5,072 nt of DNA from an uncultured Pyrinomonas sp. GTDB lineage: Bacteria > Acidobacteriota > Blastocatellia > Pyrinomonadales > Pyrinomonadaceae. Shown one piece after another: positions 1-5,072 of the stretch. How positions within the stretch are numbered: position 1 is the first letter of the stretch; each line of letters starts with the position of its first letter. Below the pieces are notes generated by a model, which saw only the letters and a list, made by a program, of their open reading frames with translations, made no database searches and was not told the DNA's origin. The position numbers and the translations under genes were made by a program. The stretch lies in contig CAKZOF010000218.1 of assembly GCA_937135995.1 (NCBI GenBank), forward strand, positions 1-5,072, written 5' to 3'.

Positions 1-3
1 GGT

Positions 4-432
4 TTAGATCAGCAGGCTGTGGTGGAGTATGTAACGCGGCAGGTGTTTCTTTGGCGCGATGGGCGGAAGGTCCGGCGCGCGCCCGCGTGGCAGTAGCGCG
101 AGCATGCGCTGCGGGATCGCCGCCGATGCGACCTGATGCTCCGCCCCGACGCGCACCAACGACGGCGCGGGCAGTCTTTCCGGGCACCCGAGACAGAAAG
201 AACACGGCGGAGCCGAGTCCTGTTCGGACGGAACGACCGCTTGGAGACGATGATCTCCGCGCGATTGCGCCTCGGCGTGCTGCATCGTCAGCGGGCAAGC
301 CGCCTCTCCGGTCTCGACAGCGCAGCAATCCGTCGTCGCCGTGGCGCAAAGCGCGAGCGCGGCGACGGTGTTGCTCATCTGGCACGCGAGCAACGCGCAA
401 GCGAGACCAAGATGGACGATAAGACGCCGCAT
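4..432 (-). CDS. Cys-rich exported protein or lipoprotein, unknown function
   Basis: This 142-residue protein is not assigned to a family. It opens with a basic pair (MRRL) and a hydrophobic stretch at about residues 4-29, a typical export signal. L14-L15-A16-C17 resembles a lipobox, so it could be a lipoprotein; signal peptidase I cleavage after the Ala-rich stretch near residue 25-30 is the alternative. The mature part has many cysteines: C29, C36-C37, C46 and a CxxCxxC cluster at C77, C80, C83. It also has histidines and a Pro/Arg-rich C-terminal half. Metal binding or disulfide bonding outside the membrane would fit but is inference. The ATG is the first possible start because an in-frame TAA lies just upstream. 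A purine-rich AAGGGGAAGG (460 to 451) lies 18 bases before it, which is far for a ribosome binding site. It is transcribed divergently from the CsbD-like gene. The export signal favours this strand over the Arg-rich frames opposite. Confidence 0.62.
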   Translation of the reverse strand: MRRLIVHLGLACALLACQMSNTVAALALCATATTDCCAVETGEAACPLTMQHAEAQSRGDHRLQAVVPSEQDSAPPCSFCLGCPERLPAPSLVRVGAEHQVASAAIPQRMLALLPRGRAPDLPPIAPKKHLPRYILHHSLLI

Positions 433-520
433 GTCAGTTTGAATTTAGCACCTTCCCCTTGCCGAATACAAGCGACGTTCGCAGCGGGCGGACGGATGGC
501 GAGCAAAGAGATCTGGCCGC

Positions 521-536
521 CGTCGCGCGACGTCGC
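521..536. promoter_or_regulatory. Overlapping perfect palindromes in divergent spacer
   Basis: CGTCGCGCGACG (521-532) and GCGACGTCGC (527-536) are both perfect inverted repeats and share six bases. They lie between two divergently oriented genes, about 90 bases from the minus-strand start and just before the plus-strand Shine-Dalgarno. A binding site for a dimeric regulator would fit the position. GC-rich DNA also makes such palindromes by chance, and no known operator is recognised. Confidence 0.25.
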
Positions 537-550
537 TCGCAGTTGACGAA

Positions 551-556
551 AAGGAG
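551..556 (+). promoter_or_regulatory. Strong Shine-Dalgarno AAGGAG
   Basis: AAGGAG is the best ribosome binding site in this spacer. It lies 6 bases before ATG 563, which opens only a three-codon frame (Met-Arg-Pro-stop), and 14 bases before ATG 571, which opens a 16-codon frame. The CsbD-like gene starts about 65 bases further on without a comparable site of its own, so this site may feed it through translational coupling. Confidence 0.5.
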
Positions 557-570
557 TGAGCAATGCGACC

Positions 571-621
571 ATGAACCACAATTTGCGACGAGTCAGGATG
601 GAACTTGATTCAACGGGTTGA
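571..621 (+). CDS. Possible 16-residue leader peptide before CsbD-like gene
   Basis: The frame reads MNHNLRRVRMELDSTG and then TGA. Its ATG overlaps the stop of the three-codon frame at 563-574 (ATGA). Its own stop overlaps the ATG of the CsbD-like gene (TGATG at 619-623). This start-stop chaining behind a good Shine-Dalgarno is what a translational-coupling leader would look like. The peptide has no recognised motif and may be fortuitous. Confidence 0.25.
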   Translation: MNHNLRRVRMELDSTG

Positions 622-863
622 TGGAGACAAGGGAGATGGGGATCGACAAACGCAAAGTCAAAACGCAAGAAGAGACGGGCGAAGAGGCGCCCATCGATCA
701 GGTGGAAGAGCGCGTCGAAGCTGAAATGAAACGCCTCGAAGGACGCGCCAAAGAGAGCGTCGCGCAAGGATTACAGGACGCCGAACTCGAGCGCGAAGGG
801 CGAAAACTACGCGAAGAGGCCGAACGCACGCTGGAAGAACAGCGTCATCGGGAGGACTCGTGA
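621..863 (+). CDS. CsbD-like small charged protein
   Basis: The product is 80 residues from ATG 621. It is dominated by Glu, Arg and Lys, with no Cys, Phe, Tyr or Trp, so it is probably a cytoplasmic helical or partly disordered protein. Residues about 38-75 match the CsbD family pattern as I remember it: G41-x2-KE, then D53, LE at 56-57, EG at 59-60, and a charged helical tail. Align KESVAQGLQDAELEREGR with the family's KEAVGKLTGDDELEAEGK type of repeat. CsbD-like proteins are stress-associated, under sigma-B in Bacillus, but their molecular role is unclear. Alternative starts are TTG 618 and ATG 636; AAGGGAG directly abuts ATG 636, too close to be ideal. An in-frame TGA at 606 bars a longer protein. 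The N-terminal 30 residues are not part of the family core. A generic coiled coil is the alternative reading. Confidence 0.65.
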   Translation: METREMGIDKRKVKTQEETGEEAPIDQVEERVEAEMKRLEGRAKESVAQGLQDAELEREGRKLREEAERTLEEQRHREDS

Positions 864-887
864 AACCACCGTCGGATCGAGCGCGCT

Positions 888-900
888 CGTTTGGCGCTTG
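888..900 (+). repeat. Exact 13-base direct repeat, copy 1
   Basis: CGTTTGGCGCTTG occurs here and again at 1062-1074 in the same orientation, 174 bases apart. Both copies are within the gene-free spacer and flank the two longer imperfect repeats. Confidence 0.5.
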
Positions 901-908
901 CCCAGCGA

Positions 909-925
909 CCGGAGCATGCTTCCGG
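909..925. other. Short hairpin CCGGA/TCCGG
   Basis: CCGGA at 909-913 pairs with TCCGG at 921-925 around a 7-base loop that contains the self-complementary GCATGC. No T-run follows on the plus strand, so it is not a canonical intrinsic terminator for the CsbD-like gene that ends 46 bases before it. Confidence 0.3.
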
Positions 926-937
926 GTTCTCGTCCAC

Positions 938-963
938 ATCCCAAAAGGCTGATCCGTGCCGGA
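938..963 (+). repeat. Imperfect direct repeat, copy 1
   Basis: ATCC-CAAAAGGCTGATCCGTG-CCGGA matches the copy at 1008-1035 with two substitutions and two one-base indels. A shorter partial third copy, GATCCTTGCCGGG, lies at 972-984. The unit spacing is about 70 bases. Confidence 0.5.
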
Positions 964-969
964 AGCCTT
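943..969 (-). terminator. Weak candidate intrinsic terminator for the minus-strand operon
   Basis: Read on the minus strand, AAGGCT (969-964) and AGCCTT (950-945) can pair around a 13-base loop. The 3' arm runs into a short T tract (four Ts in all, two of them in the stem). It lies about 180 bases beyond the tlpA-like stop. The stem is short and the T tract poor, so it is only a possibility. Confidence 0.2.
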
Positions 970-1007
970 CAGATCCTTGCCGGGACAAAGCGCGTTCAAA
1001 CTACTCG

Positions 1008-1035
1008 ATCCTCAAAAGGCCGATCCGCGTCCGGA
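1008..1035 (+). repeat. Imperfect direct repeat, copy 2
   Basis: This copy keeps CAAAAGGC, GATCCG and CCGGA from copy 1 (938-963). In it the 3' end extends into a perfect 12-base palindrome, GCGTCCGGACGC (1027-1038), which copy 1 lacks. Confidence 0.5.
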
Positions 1036-1043
1036 CGCTCTAC

Positions 1044-1073
1044 AAGCGCTCTCGGCGAGGGCGTTTGGCGCTT
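1044..1073. other. Hairpin AAGCGC/GCGCTT
   Basis: AAGCGC (1044-1049) pairs with GCGCTT (1068-1073), and a CTC/GAG pair (1051-1053 with 1057-1059) lies inside. On the plus strand it is followed by GTTTTGC, a weak T tract. It could end plus-strand transcription arriving from the CsbD-like gene, but it is 180 bases beyond that stop. Confidence 0.2.
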
Positions 1074-1074
1074 G
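1062..1074 (+). repeat. Exact 13-base direct repeat, copy 2
   Basis: This is the second CGTTTGGCGCTTG (first at 888-900). Its GCGCTT also forms the 3' arm of the hairpin that starts at 1044. Confidence 0.5.
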
Positions 1075-1152
1075 TTTTGCAACGAACGCGCCCGCCTCGC
1101 ACTACGCGCTTCGGATGGGAGGCGACGCCAGTCGCGGTTTCGACGCCGTTGA

Positions 1153-1740
1153 TCAACCTTCGCGCAGAGCCTGTTCGATGGCGTCGCGCAGCTTCTGCGG
1201 GCCGCGTTGCGGATCGAATCCGACGAACTTCTTCAACAGGCGTCCGTCGCGCGTGATGATGAAGGTCTGCGGAATGGAACTGTAGTCGCCCATGAAAGAG
1301 TAGGCGAAATCGGCATCGGCCCAACCGATCTTGTAGTTGATCCCGTATTGACTCGCGAAGGCGCGTAGCTTTTGTTCGGTATCGTTCTCGTCCACCGTCA
1401 AGCCGATCACCTCAACGCCCCGCGCGCGGTACTCGTTGCCCAGCGCGACCAGATGCGGAATTTCATAGCGGCAAGGCGGGCACCACGTGGCCCACAAATC
1501 GAGGACGATGATCTTGCCAGCGTAGTCCGCCAGCCGGATCGTTCCGCCATCCAGCGCGCGCAATTCCGCTTGCATCAACGCTTCGGGCACGGCAGGCAGG
1601 GCGGCTGTCCCGCCTTTCGGCGCAGTCGTCGGCGCCGACGCAATGGGTTCGGTCCTCTTCGGCGACGACACGCAGGCAGCGAGCGTTATGGTCAAAAACG
1701 ATAGGAGCAAAACGGCTTTGCGCAAGGTTCTCTTCTCCAC
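1153..1740 (-). CDS. TlpA/ResA-like thioredoxin lipoprotein
   Basis: This is a 195-residue thiol-disulfide oxidoreductase of the TlpA/ResA thioredoxin class. It is expected to be anchored outside the cytoplasmic membrane and to reduce or exchange disulfides, for example during cytochrome c maturation. Residues 1-23 form a lipoprotein signal: basic start, hydrophobic core, lipobox L20-A21-A22-C23. An Ala/Pro-rich linker follows to about residue 52. The thioredoxin domain (about 55-193) has the redox motif WCPPC at 86-90, after the LDLWATW strand, and the cis-Pro P157 in SIPQTF. The TVDEND stretch at 115-120 is typical of the family. The start is GTG, only 6 bases after the queD stop, with GAGG overlapping that stop, so translation is probably coupled. 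A TTG at codon 6 is a weaker alternative that keeps the signal. It is the last gene of the minus-strand group. No cytochrome or ccm gene is in view, so its partner is unknown. Confidence 0.9.
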   Translation of the reverse strand: MEKRTLRKAVLLLSFLTITLAACVSSPKRTEPIASAPTTAPKGGTAALPAVPEALMQAELRALDGGTIRLADYAGKIIVLDLWATWCPPCRYEIPHLVALGNEYRARGVEVIGLTVDENDTEQKLRAFASQYGINYKIGWADADFAYSFMGDYSSIPQTFIITRDGRLLKKFVGFDPQRGPQKLRDAIEQALREG

Positions 1741-1746
1741 CGGTCC

Positions 1747-2142
1747 TCAATCCCAATCGACTTGGTAGGTTGCCACGCTCGTCGGCGTCTCGAAGCATCG
1801 CACCTTGTAGACTTGCACGCGCCCGTCGTTGATGCGCGACGCGACGCGCTCTAAGATGTAGCGCGCGAGGTTCTCTGCCGACGGGTTAAGGCGATCGAAC
1901 GGCGGCAACTCATTGATGTTGCGGTGATCCAAGTACTGAACCACCTCGTCGGCCGCTTCCTTCAACGCGCCGAAATCGACGAGCAGGCCGATCTCGTCCA
2001 GTTCGCGTCCGCGCGCGTAGATTTCGATCTTGTAGTTGTGGCCGTGCAGGTTCTCACACTTGCCCTTGTAGCCGCGCAACTGGTGCGCGCTCGAAAAGTT
2101 CCGTTCGATCATCACTTCGAAGTAACCGTTCATTTCGTTCAT
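1747..2142 (-). CDS. queD: 6-carboxytetrahydropterin synthase, QueD/PTPS family
   Basis: This 131-residue protein belongs to the 6-pyruvoyl-tetrahydropterin synthase family. QueD converts dihydroneopterin triphosphate to 6-carboxytetrahydropterin in the queuosine/7-deazaguanine route, in the cytosol. The zinc ligands are visible: H20 in FSSAH and H33, H35 in LHGHNY. The catalytic Cys C29 lies four residues before H33 (CENLHGH), which favours a QueD-type enzyme over the Cys-lacking PTPS variants. D72-H73 in LDHRNIN supplies the catalytic Asp/His, and E118 in CFETPTS is the usual pterin-binding Glu. The NPSAENLA segment (86-93) is also typical, and length is normal. A second ATG at codon 4 (2133) is better placed behind AGGGGA and may be the true start; the first ATG directly abuts GGGG. 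No queC, queE or queF is in the window, so the queuosine role rests on the family alone. Confidence 0.92.
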   Translation of the reverse strand: MNEMNGYFEVMIERNFSSAHQLRGYKGKCENLHGHNYKIEIYARGRELDEIGLLVDFGALKEAADEVVQYLDHRNINELPPFDRLNPSAENLARYILERVASRINDGRVQVYKVRCFETPTSVATYQVDWD

Positions 2143-2151
2143 CCCCTGTTT

Positions 2152-2220
2152 TCAGGTCTTGCGTCTTGCCTCGGCTCCCATCGCTTTTCGCGCTGCGCCT
2201 CGTCCCAGAAGAACGATCAT
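2152..2220 (-). CDS. Possible 22-residue linking peptide between helicase and queD
   Basis: An ATG overlaps the helicase stop (ATGA, 2220-2217) and opens 22 codons ending in TGA, 9 bases before the queD ATG. The peptide begins MIVLLGRGAARK and is basic, with no recognised motif. It exactly fills the 74-base gap, which would let ribosomes pass from helicase to queD. Equally, it may be chance: there is no strong Shine-Dalgarno and the peptide has no known relative. Confidence 0.2.
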   Translation of the reverse strand: MIVLLGRGAARKAMGAEARRKT

Positions 2221-4184
2221 CCGACCATCTCGCTCGCGGAGCAAAAGGCGCGTCGGACTTCGTCGAGATCCGAAGTCATGCGCATCGGCGGAAGGCTGCG
2301 CAGAAAGACGCGACCGTACGGTTTGGTGCGCAAGCGCGGATCGAGCACGGCCAACACGCCATAATCGGTCGTGCTGCGAATCAATCGTCCCAACCCCTGC
2401 TTGAGGGCGATCACCGCTTGCGGCACGCTGTATTCGTAGAAACTGGACCCGCCCACGTCGTCGATGGCGCGCTGGCGCGCGGCGACCACCGGATCGGTCG
2501 GCACAGCGAAAGGGAGCTTGTCGACAATGACGCACGAAAGCTGCTGCCCGCGCACATCCACTCCTTGCCAGAAGCTCGACGTCGCAAAGAGCACCGCGTT
2601 GGGTGTCTGCCTGAACCGATCAAGCAATCCGCTTCGACTCATGCTCCCCTGCACCAGACATGGATAAGGGACGCGCGCGGCGACCCGCTCATAGAGCGCG
2701 TTCATCCCAGCGATGCTGGTCGAGAGCACGAAAGCGCATCCTTGCGTGATCTCCAGAATACGACAGATTTCGGCAGCGGCGCGCTCGATCCAATCGGGAG
2801 CGCGCGGATCGGGCATCTGCGCCGGCAAGTAGAGCACGGCTTGCTTGCGGTAATCGAAGTTCGACGGCGCGATCAATTCATCGGCGCTCGTCGGAAGACC
2901 GAGCCGTTGGCGTATGTACTGAAAACTCCCTGCGCTGGTCAGCGTCGCCGACGTCAACACCACCGTCTGCACGCGCTCGAAGAGCTTTTCGGCCAGTAGA
3001 CCAGAAACGTCGATCGGCGAAGCGCGCAAGAAAGCGCCGCTGCCGCGCCGTTCCAACCAGTAGACGAAAGAACCATCGTCGCCCTGCACGATGCAGGCGA
3101 GCGCGAAACGGATCTGCCGCACGCGCCGCAACATGTTCTCCACTTCCGGCGGCGGCTCCACCATGGCGTCGAGCGTCGTCTCCAGCCGCGCGAGCGCGCC
3201 GTCAAGCGCCAGATATGCTTCACCGAGCGGCGTCGGTTCGATCTCGCCCGTGCGGGCGGGGCGGGCGAAATCTTCGCTCGAGACGGGCACCCGTCCGTCT
3301 TCGCCACGTCCTTGAAATCCCATCCAGAAACGCTCGTTCATCGCGCCGAGGCGCGTGGCGATCTTGTTCAACTCGCGATTCAACTCGACATCGGTGATGG
3401 GCAGCAGCCCGAGATCGTTTATCAGATCGGCGATTTGATAGTTCGACACCTGCTGACCGAAGTACTCGGCGGCGACGTCTTCGATCAAGTGCGCTTCGTC
3501 GAAGATGACCGCGCCGTAATCGGGAATGACCTGGCCGTACTCGTCGCCGCGCAGCGCGAGATCGGCGAAGAAGAGATGGTGATTGACGACGATGATGTCG
3601 GCATCCTGCGCTCGTTGGCGCATGCGCGTGATGAAGCAGGCGTCGAAATCGGTGCACTTCTGGCCGAGGCAGATCTCCGAACGGGCGTCGATGTGCCGCC
3701 AGAAAGAGAGGTGCTCTGGAAGGTCGCTCAATTCCGCACGATCACCCGTCGGCGAACCTTTGGCCCAACGGCGGATCGCGTCGAAGTAGTTCAAATCTTC
3801 AAACCCTTCGAGCAAGGGCGATGTCTCGGCTCTCTTGAAACGGTGGAGGCAAAGGTAGTTGCTGCGCCCCTTCATGTACGCAGCACTGAACTTTCTCGGC
3901 AAGACGCGCTGCAAGAAGGGGATATCTTTCTCCATCAATTGCTCTTGCAGGTTCTTGGTCCCAGTGGAGATGACGACGCGCATGCCGCGGCCCGTCGCGG
4001 CTGCCACCGCCGGCACGAGATAAGCGAGCGTTTTGCCGGTTCCCGTCCCGGCTTCGACGATCAGGTGACGTTGCTCTTCGAAGGCGCGCAGCACCGCCCG
4101 CGCCATCTCCACTTGACCGGGGCGATATTCGTAAGCGGGATGTGCTCGCGCGATCAACCCATCTGGTCCGAAGATCTCTTCCAT
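2217..4184 (-). CDS. dinG/yoaA: DinG/YoaA-type Fe-S superfamily 2 DNA helicase
   Basis: This ATP-dependent 5'-3' DNA helicase of the XPD/DinG group has 655 residues from ATG 4184 and no N-terminal exonuclease domain. Such proteins act in repair and at stalled forks. Visible motifs: Walker A EAGTGTGKT (44-52); Fe-S cysteines C112 (SNYLCLHRF), C172, C177, C183, with the x4 and x5 spacing I recall for E. coli DinG; DEAH at 229-232; TSAT at 411-414; SFWQGVDVRG (537-546); and the arginine-finger motif QGLGRLIR (596-603). The VVNHHLFFAD and RPYG-like/FLRSLPP segments look closer to YoaA than to DinG, which is why both symbols are given. All motifs are intact. A TTG at 4220 would add 12 residues and overlap the glyA TGA, but the family's FGPDG start lies just after ATG 4184, so I chose that. 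A weak AGCGGG precedes it. It is 32 bases behind glyA and probably co-transcribed with it. Confidence 0.93.
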   Translation of the reverse strand: MEEIFGPDGLIARAHPAYEYRPGQVEMARAVLRAFEEQRHLIVEAGTGTGKTLAYLVPAVAAATGRGMRVVISTGTKNLQEQLMEKDIPFLQRVLPRKFSAAYMKGRSNYLCLHRFKRAETSPLLEGFEDLNYFDAIRRWAKGSPTGDRAELSDLPEHLSFWRHIDARSEICLGQKCTDFDACFITRMRQRAQDADIIVVNHHLFFADLALRGDEYGQVIPDYGAVIFDEAHLIEDVAAEYFGQQVSNYQIADLINDLGLLPITDVELNRELNKIATRLGAMNERFWMGFQGRGEDGRVPVSSEDFARPARTGEIEPTPLGEAYLALDGALARLETTLDAMVEPPPEVENMLRRVRQIRFALACIVQGDDGSFVYWLERRGSGAFLRASPIDVSGLLAEKLFERVQTVVLTSATLTSAGSFQYIRQRLGLPTSADELIAPSNFDYRKQAVLYLPAQMPDPRAPDWIERAAAEICRILEITQGCAFVLSTSIAGMNALYERVAARVPYPCLVQGSMSRSGLLDRFRQTPNAVLFATSSFWQGVDVRGQQLSCVIVDKLPFAVPTDPVVAARQRAIDDVGGSSFYEYSVPQAVIALKQGLGRLIRSTTDYGVLAVLDPRLRTKPYGRVFLRSLPPMRMTSDLDEVRRAFCSASEMVG

Positions 4185-4216
4185 GCAAAACCCGCTGAAA
4201 GGTTGGCGCGCCGCGC

Positions 4217-5072
4217 TCAATCCATGCTCATCGCTTCCGCTTCGAGCGCCCGCCGCCGCAGGCGTTTCGGGTAGAGCGGGAAGCGCGCAGCCAACTCGCG
4301 CACCTCTTCACGCACTCGCCGCCGGACCTCTTCCGATTCCGGCGCGTGCAAGACTTCGGCGATGAGGCGTGCCACTATGCGCATCTCCTCTTCTCTCATG
4401 CCGCGCGTGGTCACGGCTGGCGTGCCCAACCTGATGCCGGAAGCGACAAAAGGCGAGTTCGTATCGAACGGGATGGTGTTCTTGTTGACCGTGATGCCAG
4501 CGGCTTCGAGTGCCTTTTCCGCCGTCTTGCCCGTGATCCCGCGTCCGTTCATGAAGACATCGACGAGGATCAGATGATTGTCGGTGCCGCCAGAGACCAG
4601 TCTGAAGCCGCAGGCCTGAAGCTCAGCGGCCAGCGCTTTGGCGTTGCGGACGATCTGCCGCTGGTAATCTTTGAAATCGTCGCGCAACGCTTCGCCGAAA
4701 GCGACCGCTTTGGCAGCGATGATGTGCACGAGTGGACCGCCTTGCACGCCGGGAAAGAGCTTCTTGTCGATCTCTTTGGCGTGCTCGGCGCGACACAGGA
4801 TCAAGCCGCCGCGCGGCCCGCGCAATGTCTTGTGCGTGGTGGTCGTGACGTAATCGGCGTGCGCGACCGGCGACGGATGCAATCCGGCCGCGACGAGCCC
4901 AGCGATGTGCGCGATGTCGGCCAGCACGCGCGCGCCCACCGCACGCGCGATCTCGCCGATGCGCGCAAAGTCGATGGTGCGCGGATAGGCCGAAGCGCCG
5001 CAGATGATCAGCTTCGGGCGATGCTCTGCGGCAAGTCGCGCAAGCTCGTCGTAATCGATCCGCTCGGTCTCG
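4217..5072 (-). CDS. glyA: Serine hydroxymethyltransferase, 5' end outside window
   Basis: GlyA is a cytosolic PLP enzyme that interconverts serine plus tetrahydrofolate with glycine plus 5,10-methylene-tetrahydrofolate, the main one-carbon source. About 284 C-terminal residues are present; the family is usually near 415-430, so roughly a third is missing beyond 5072. The reading frame is open to the window edge ([10 protein letters not shown] at the edge), so the internal GTG near 4939 is not the start. The visible part has the PLP-contacting ADIAHIAGL (fragment residues 51-59), the Schiff-base lysine in [14 protein letters not shown] (fragment K81, codon 4829-4831), [16 protein letters not shown] and the C-terminal [15 protein letters not shown] charged tail with KRLRRR ends the protein. 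Nothing looks damaged. It is the first visible gene of the minus-strand group; any promoter lies outside the window. Confidence 0.97.
   Translation of the reverse strand, partial: ETERIDYDELARLAAEHRPKLIICGASAYPRTIDFARIGEIARAVGARVLADIAHIAGLVAAGLHPSPVAHADYVTTTTHKTLRGPRGGLILCRAEHAKEIDKKLFPGVQGGPLVHIIAAKAVAFGEALRDDFKDYQRQIVRNAKALAAELQACGFRLVSGGTDNHLILVDVFMNGRGITGKTAEKALEAAGITVNKNTIPFDTNSPFVASGIRLGTPAVTTRGMREEEMRIVARLIAEVLHAPESEEVRRRVREEVRELAARFPLYPKRLRRRALEAEAMSMD

Larger units (their letters stand above)
864..1152. other. Gene-free spacer with repeats and hairpins
   Basis: This stretch lies between the ends of two convergent genes. Its open frames are Arg-rich, lack plausible starts with ribosome binding sites and show no domain. 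It holds imperfect direct repeats built on CAAAAGGCYGATCCG, an exact 13-base repeat CGTTTGGCGCTTG, and several short inverted repeats. It could serve as a bidirectional termination region or be a member of a dispersed intergenic repeat family. Confidence 0.5.

Noticed and set aside
433..480. A possible minus-strand promoter, TTGTAT then TAAATT with an 18-base gap
   Set aside because: The match to the -35 box is poor, and the transcript would start almost at the ATG. The evidence is too weak to annotate.
51..546. Arg-rich open frames on the plus strand opposite the Cys-rich gene
   Set aside because: They have extreme Arg content, no ribosome binding sites and no domain, while the opposite strand has a credible export signal.
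375..767. A 130-codon minus-strand frame across the divergent spacer and the CsbD-like gene
   Set aside because: It lies opposite the CsbD-family match and is Phe/Leu-rich only because it is antisense to Glu/Lys codons.
1148..1157. Palindrome GTTGATCAAC at the end of the tlpA-like gene
   Set aside because: It is only ten bases, includes the stop codon and is followed by no T tract, so it is not supported as a terminator or site.
891..1285. Several Arg-rich frames in the spacer and the end of the tlpA-like gene
   Set aside because: They overlap one another and the real gene, lack Shine-Dalgarno sites and resemble translated repeats rather than protein.
3312..4274. A 320-codon open frame on the plus strand opposite the helicase and the end of glyA
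   Set aside because: It is antisense to intact, motif-complete genes. Its product is a composition artefact of GC-rich codon use and shows no domain. The plus-strand frame at 2166-2999 is rejected for the same reason.
4217..4939. Starting the serine hydroxymethyltransferase at the internal GTG near 4939
   Set aside because: The frame stays open with conserved family sequence to the window edge, so the GTG codes for an internal Val and the gene is cut by the window.

Overview
The window looks like ordinary chromosomal DNA from a GC-rich bacterium. It carries no phage, insertion sequence, CRISPR or RNA gene that I can see. Lineage is a guess. The lipobox thioredoxin, the form of the DinG/YoaA helicase, the Cys-rich exported protein and the moderately high GC would fit an Acidobacteriota-like organism (Blastocatellia or similar), but nothing here proves it.

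Layout: Positions 4-432 (minus) encode a small Cys-rich exported protein or lipoprotein of unknown function. A 188-base divergent spacer follows, holding overlapping perfect palindromes and a strong Shine-Dalgarno sequence. A small, highly charged CsbD-like protein (621-863, plus) comes next. Its start sits at the end of a chain of overlapping mini-ORFs. Positions 864-1152 have no convincing gene but contain imperfect direct repeats and hairpins. From 5072 down to 1153, four genes run on the minus strand with very tight spacing, in transcription order: glyA (5' end outside the window), a DinG/YoaA-type Fe-S helicase, a queD-type 6-carboxytetrahydropterin synthase, and a TlpA-like thioredoxin lipoprotein. 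A 22-codon ORF fills the helicase-queD gap.

The four minus-strand genes are probably co-transcribed but do not form one pathway. GlyA makes glycine and one-carbon units. The helicase acts in DNA repair or replication. QueD makes the queuosine (7-deazaguanine) precursor. The thioredoxin works outside the cytoplasmic membrane on disulfides. They look like a housekeeping operon by proximity. I do not see a convincing new biological system. The best leads are the repeat-bearing spacer at 864-1152, the mini-ORF chain before the CsbD-like gene, the palindromes between the divergent genes, and the unassigned Cys-rich exported protein.
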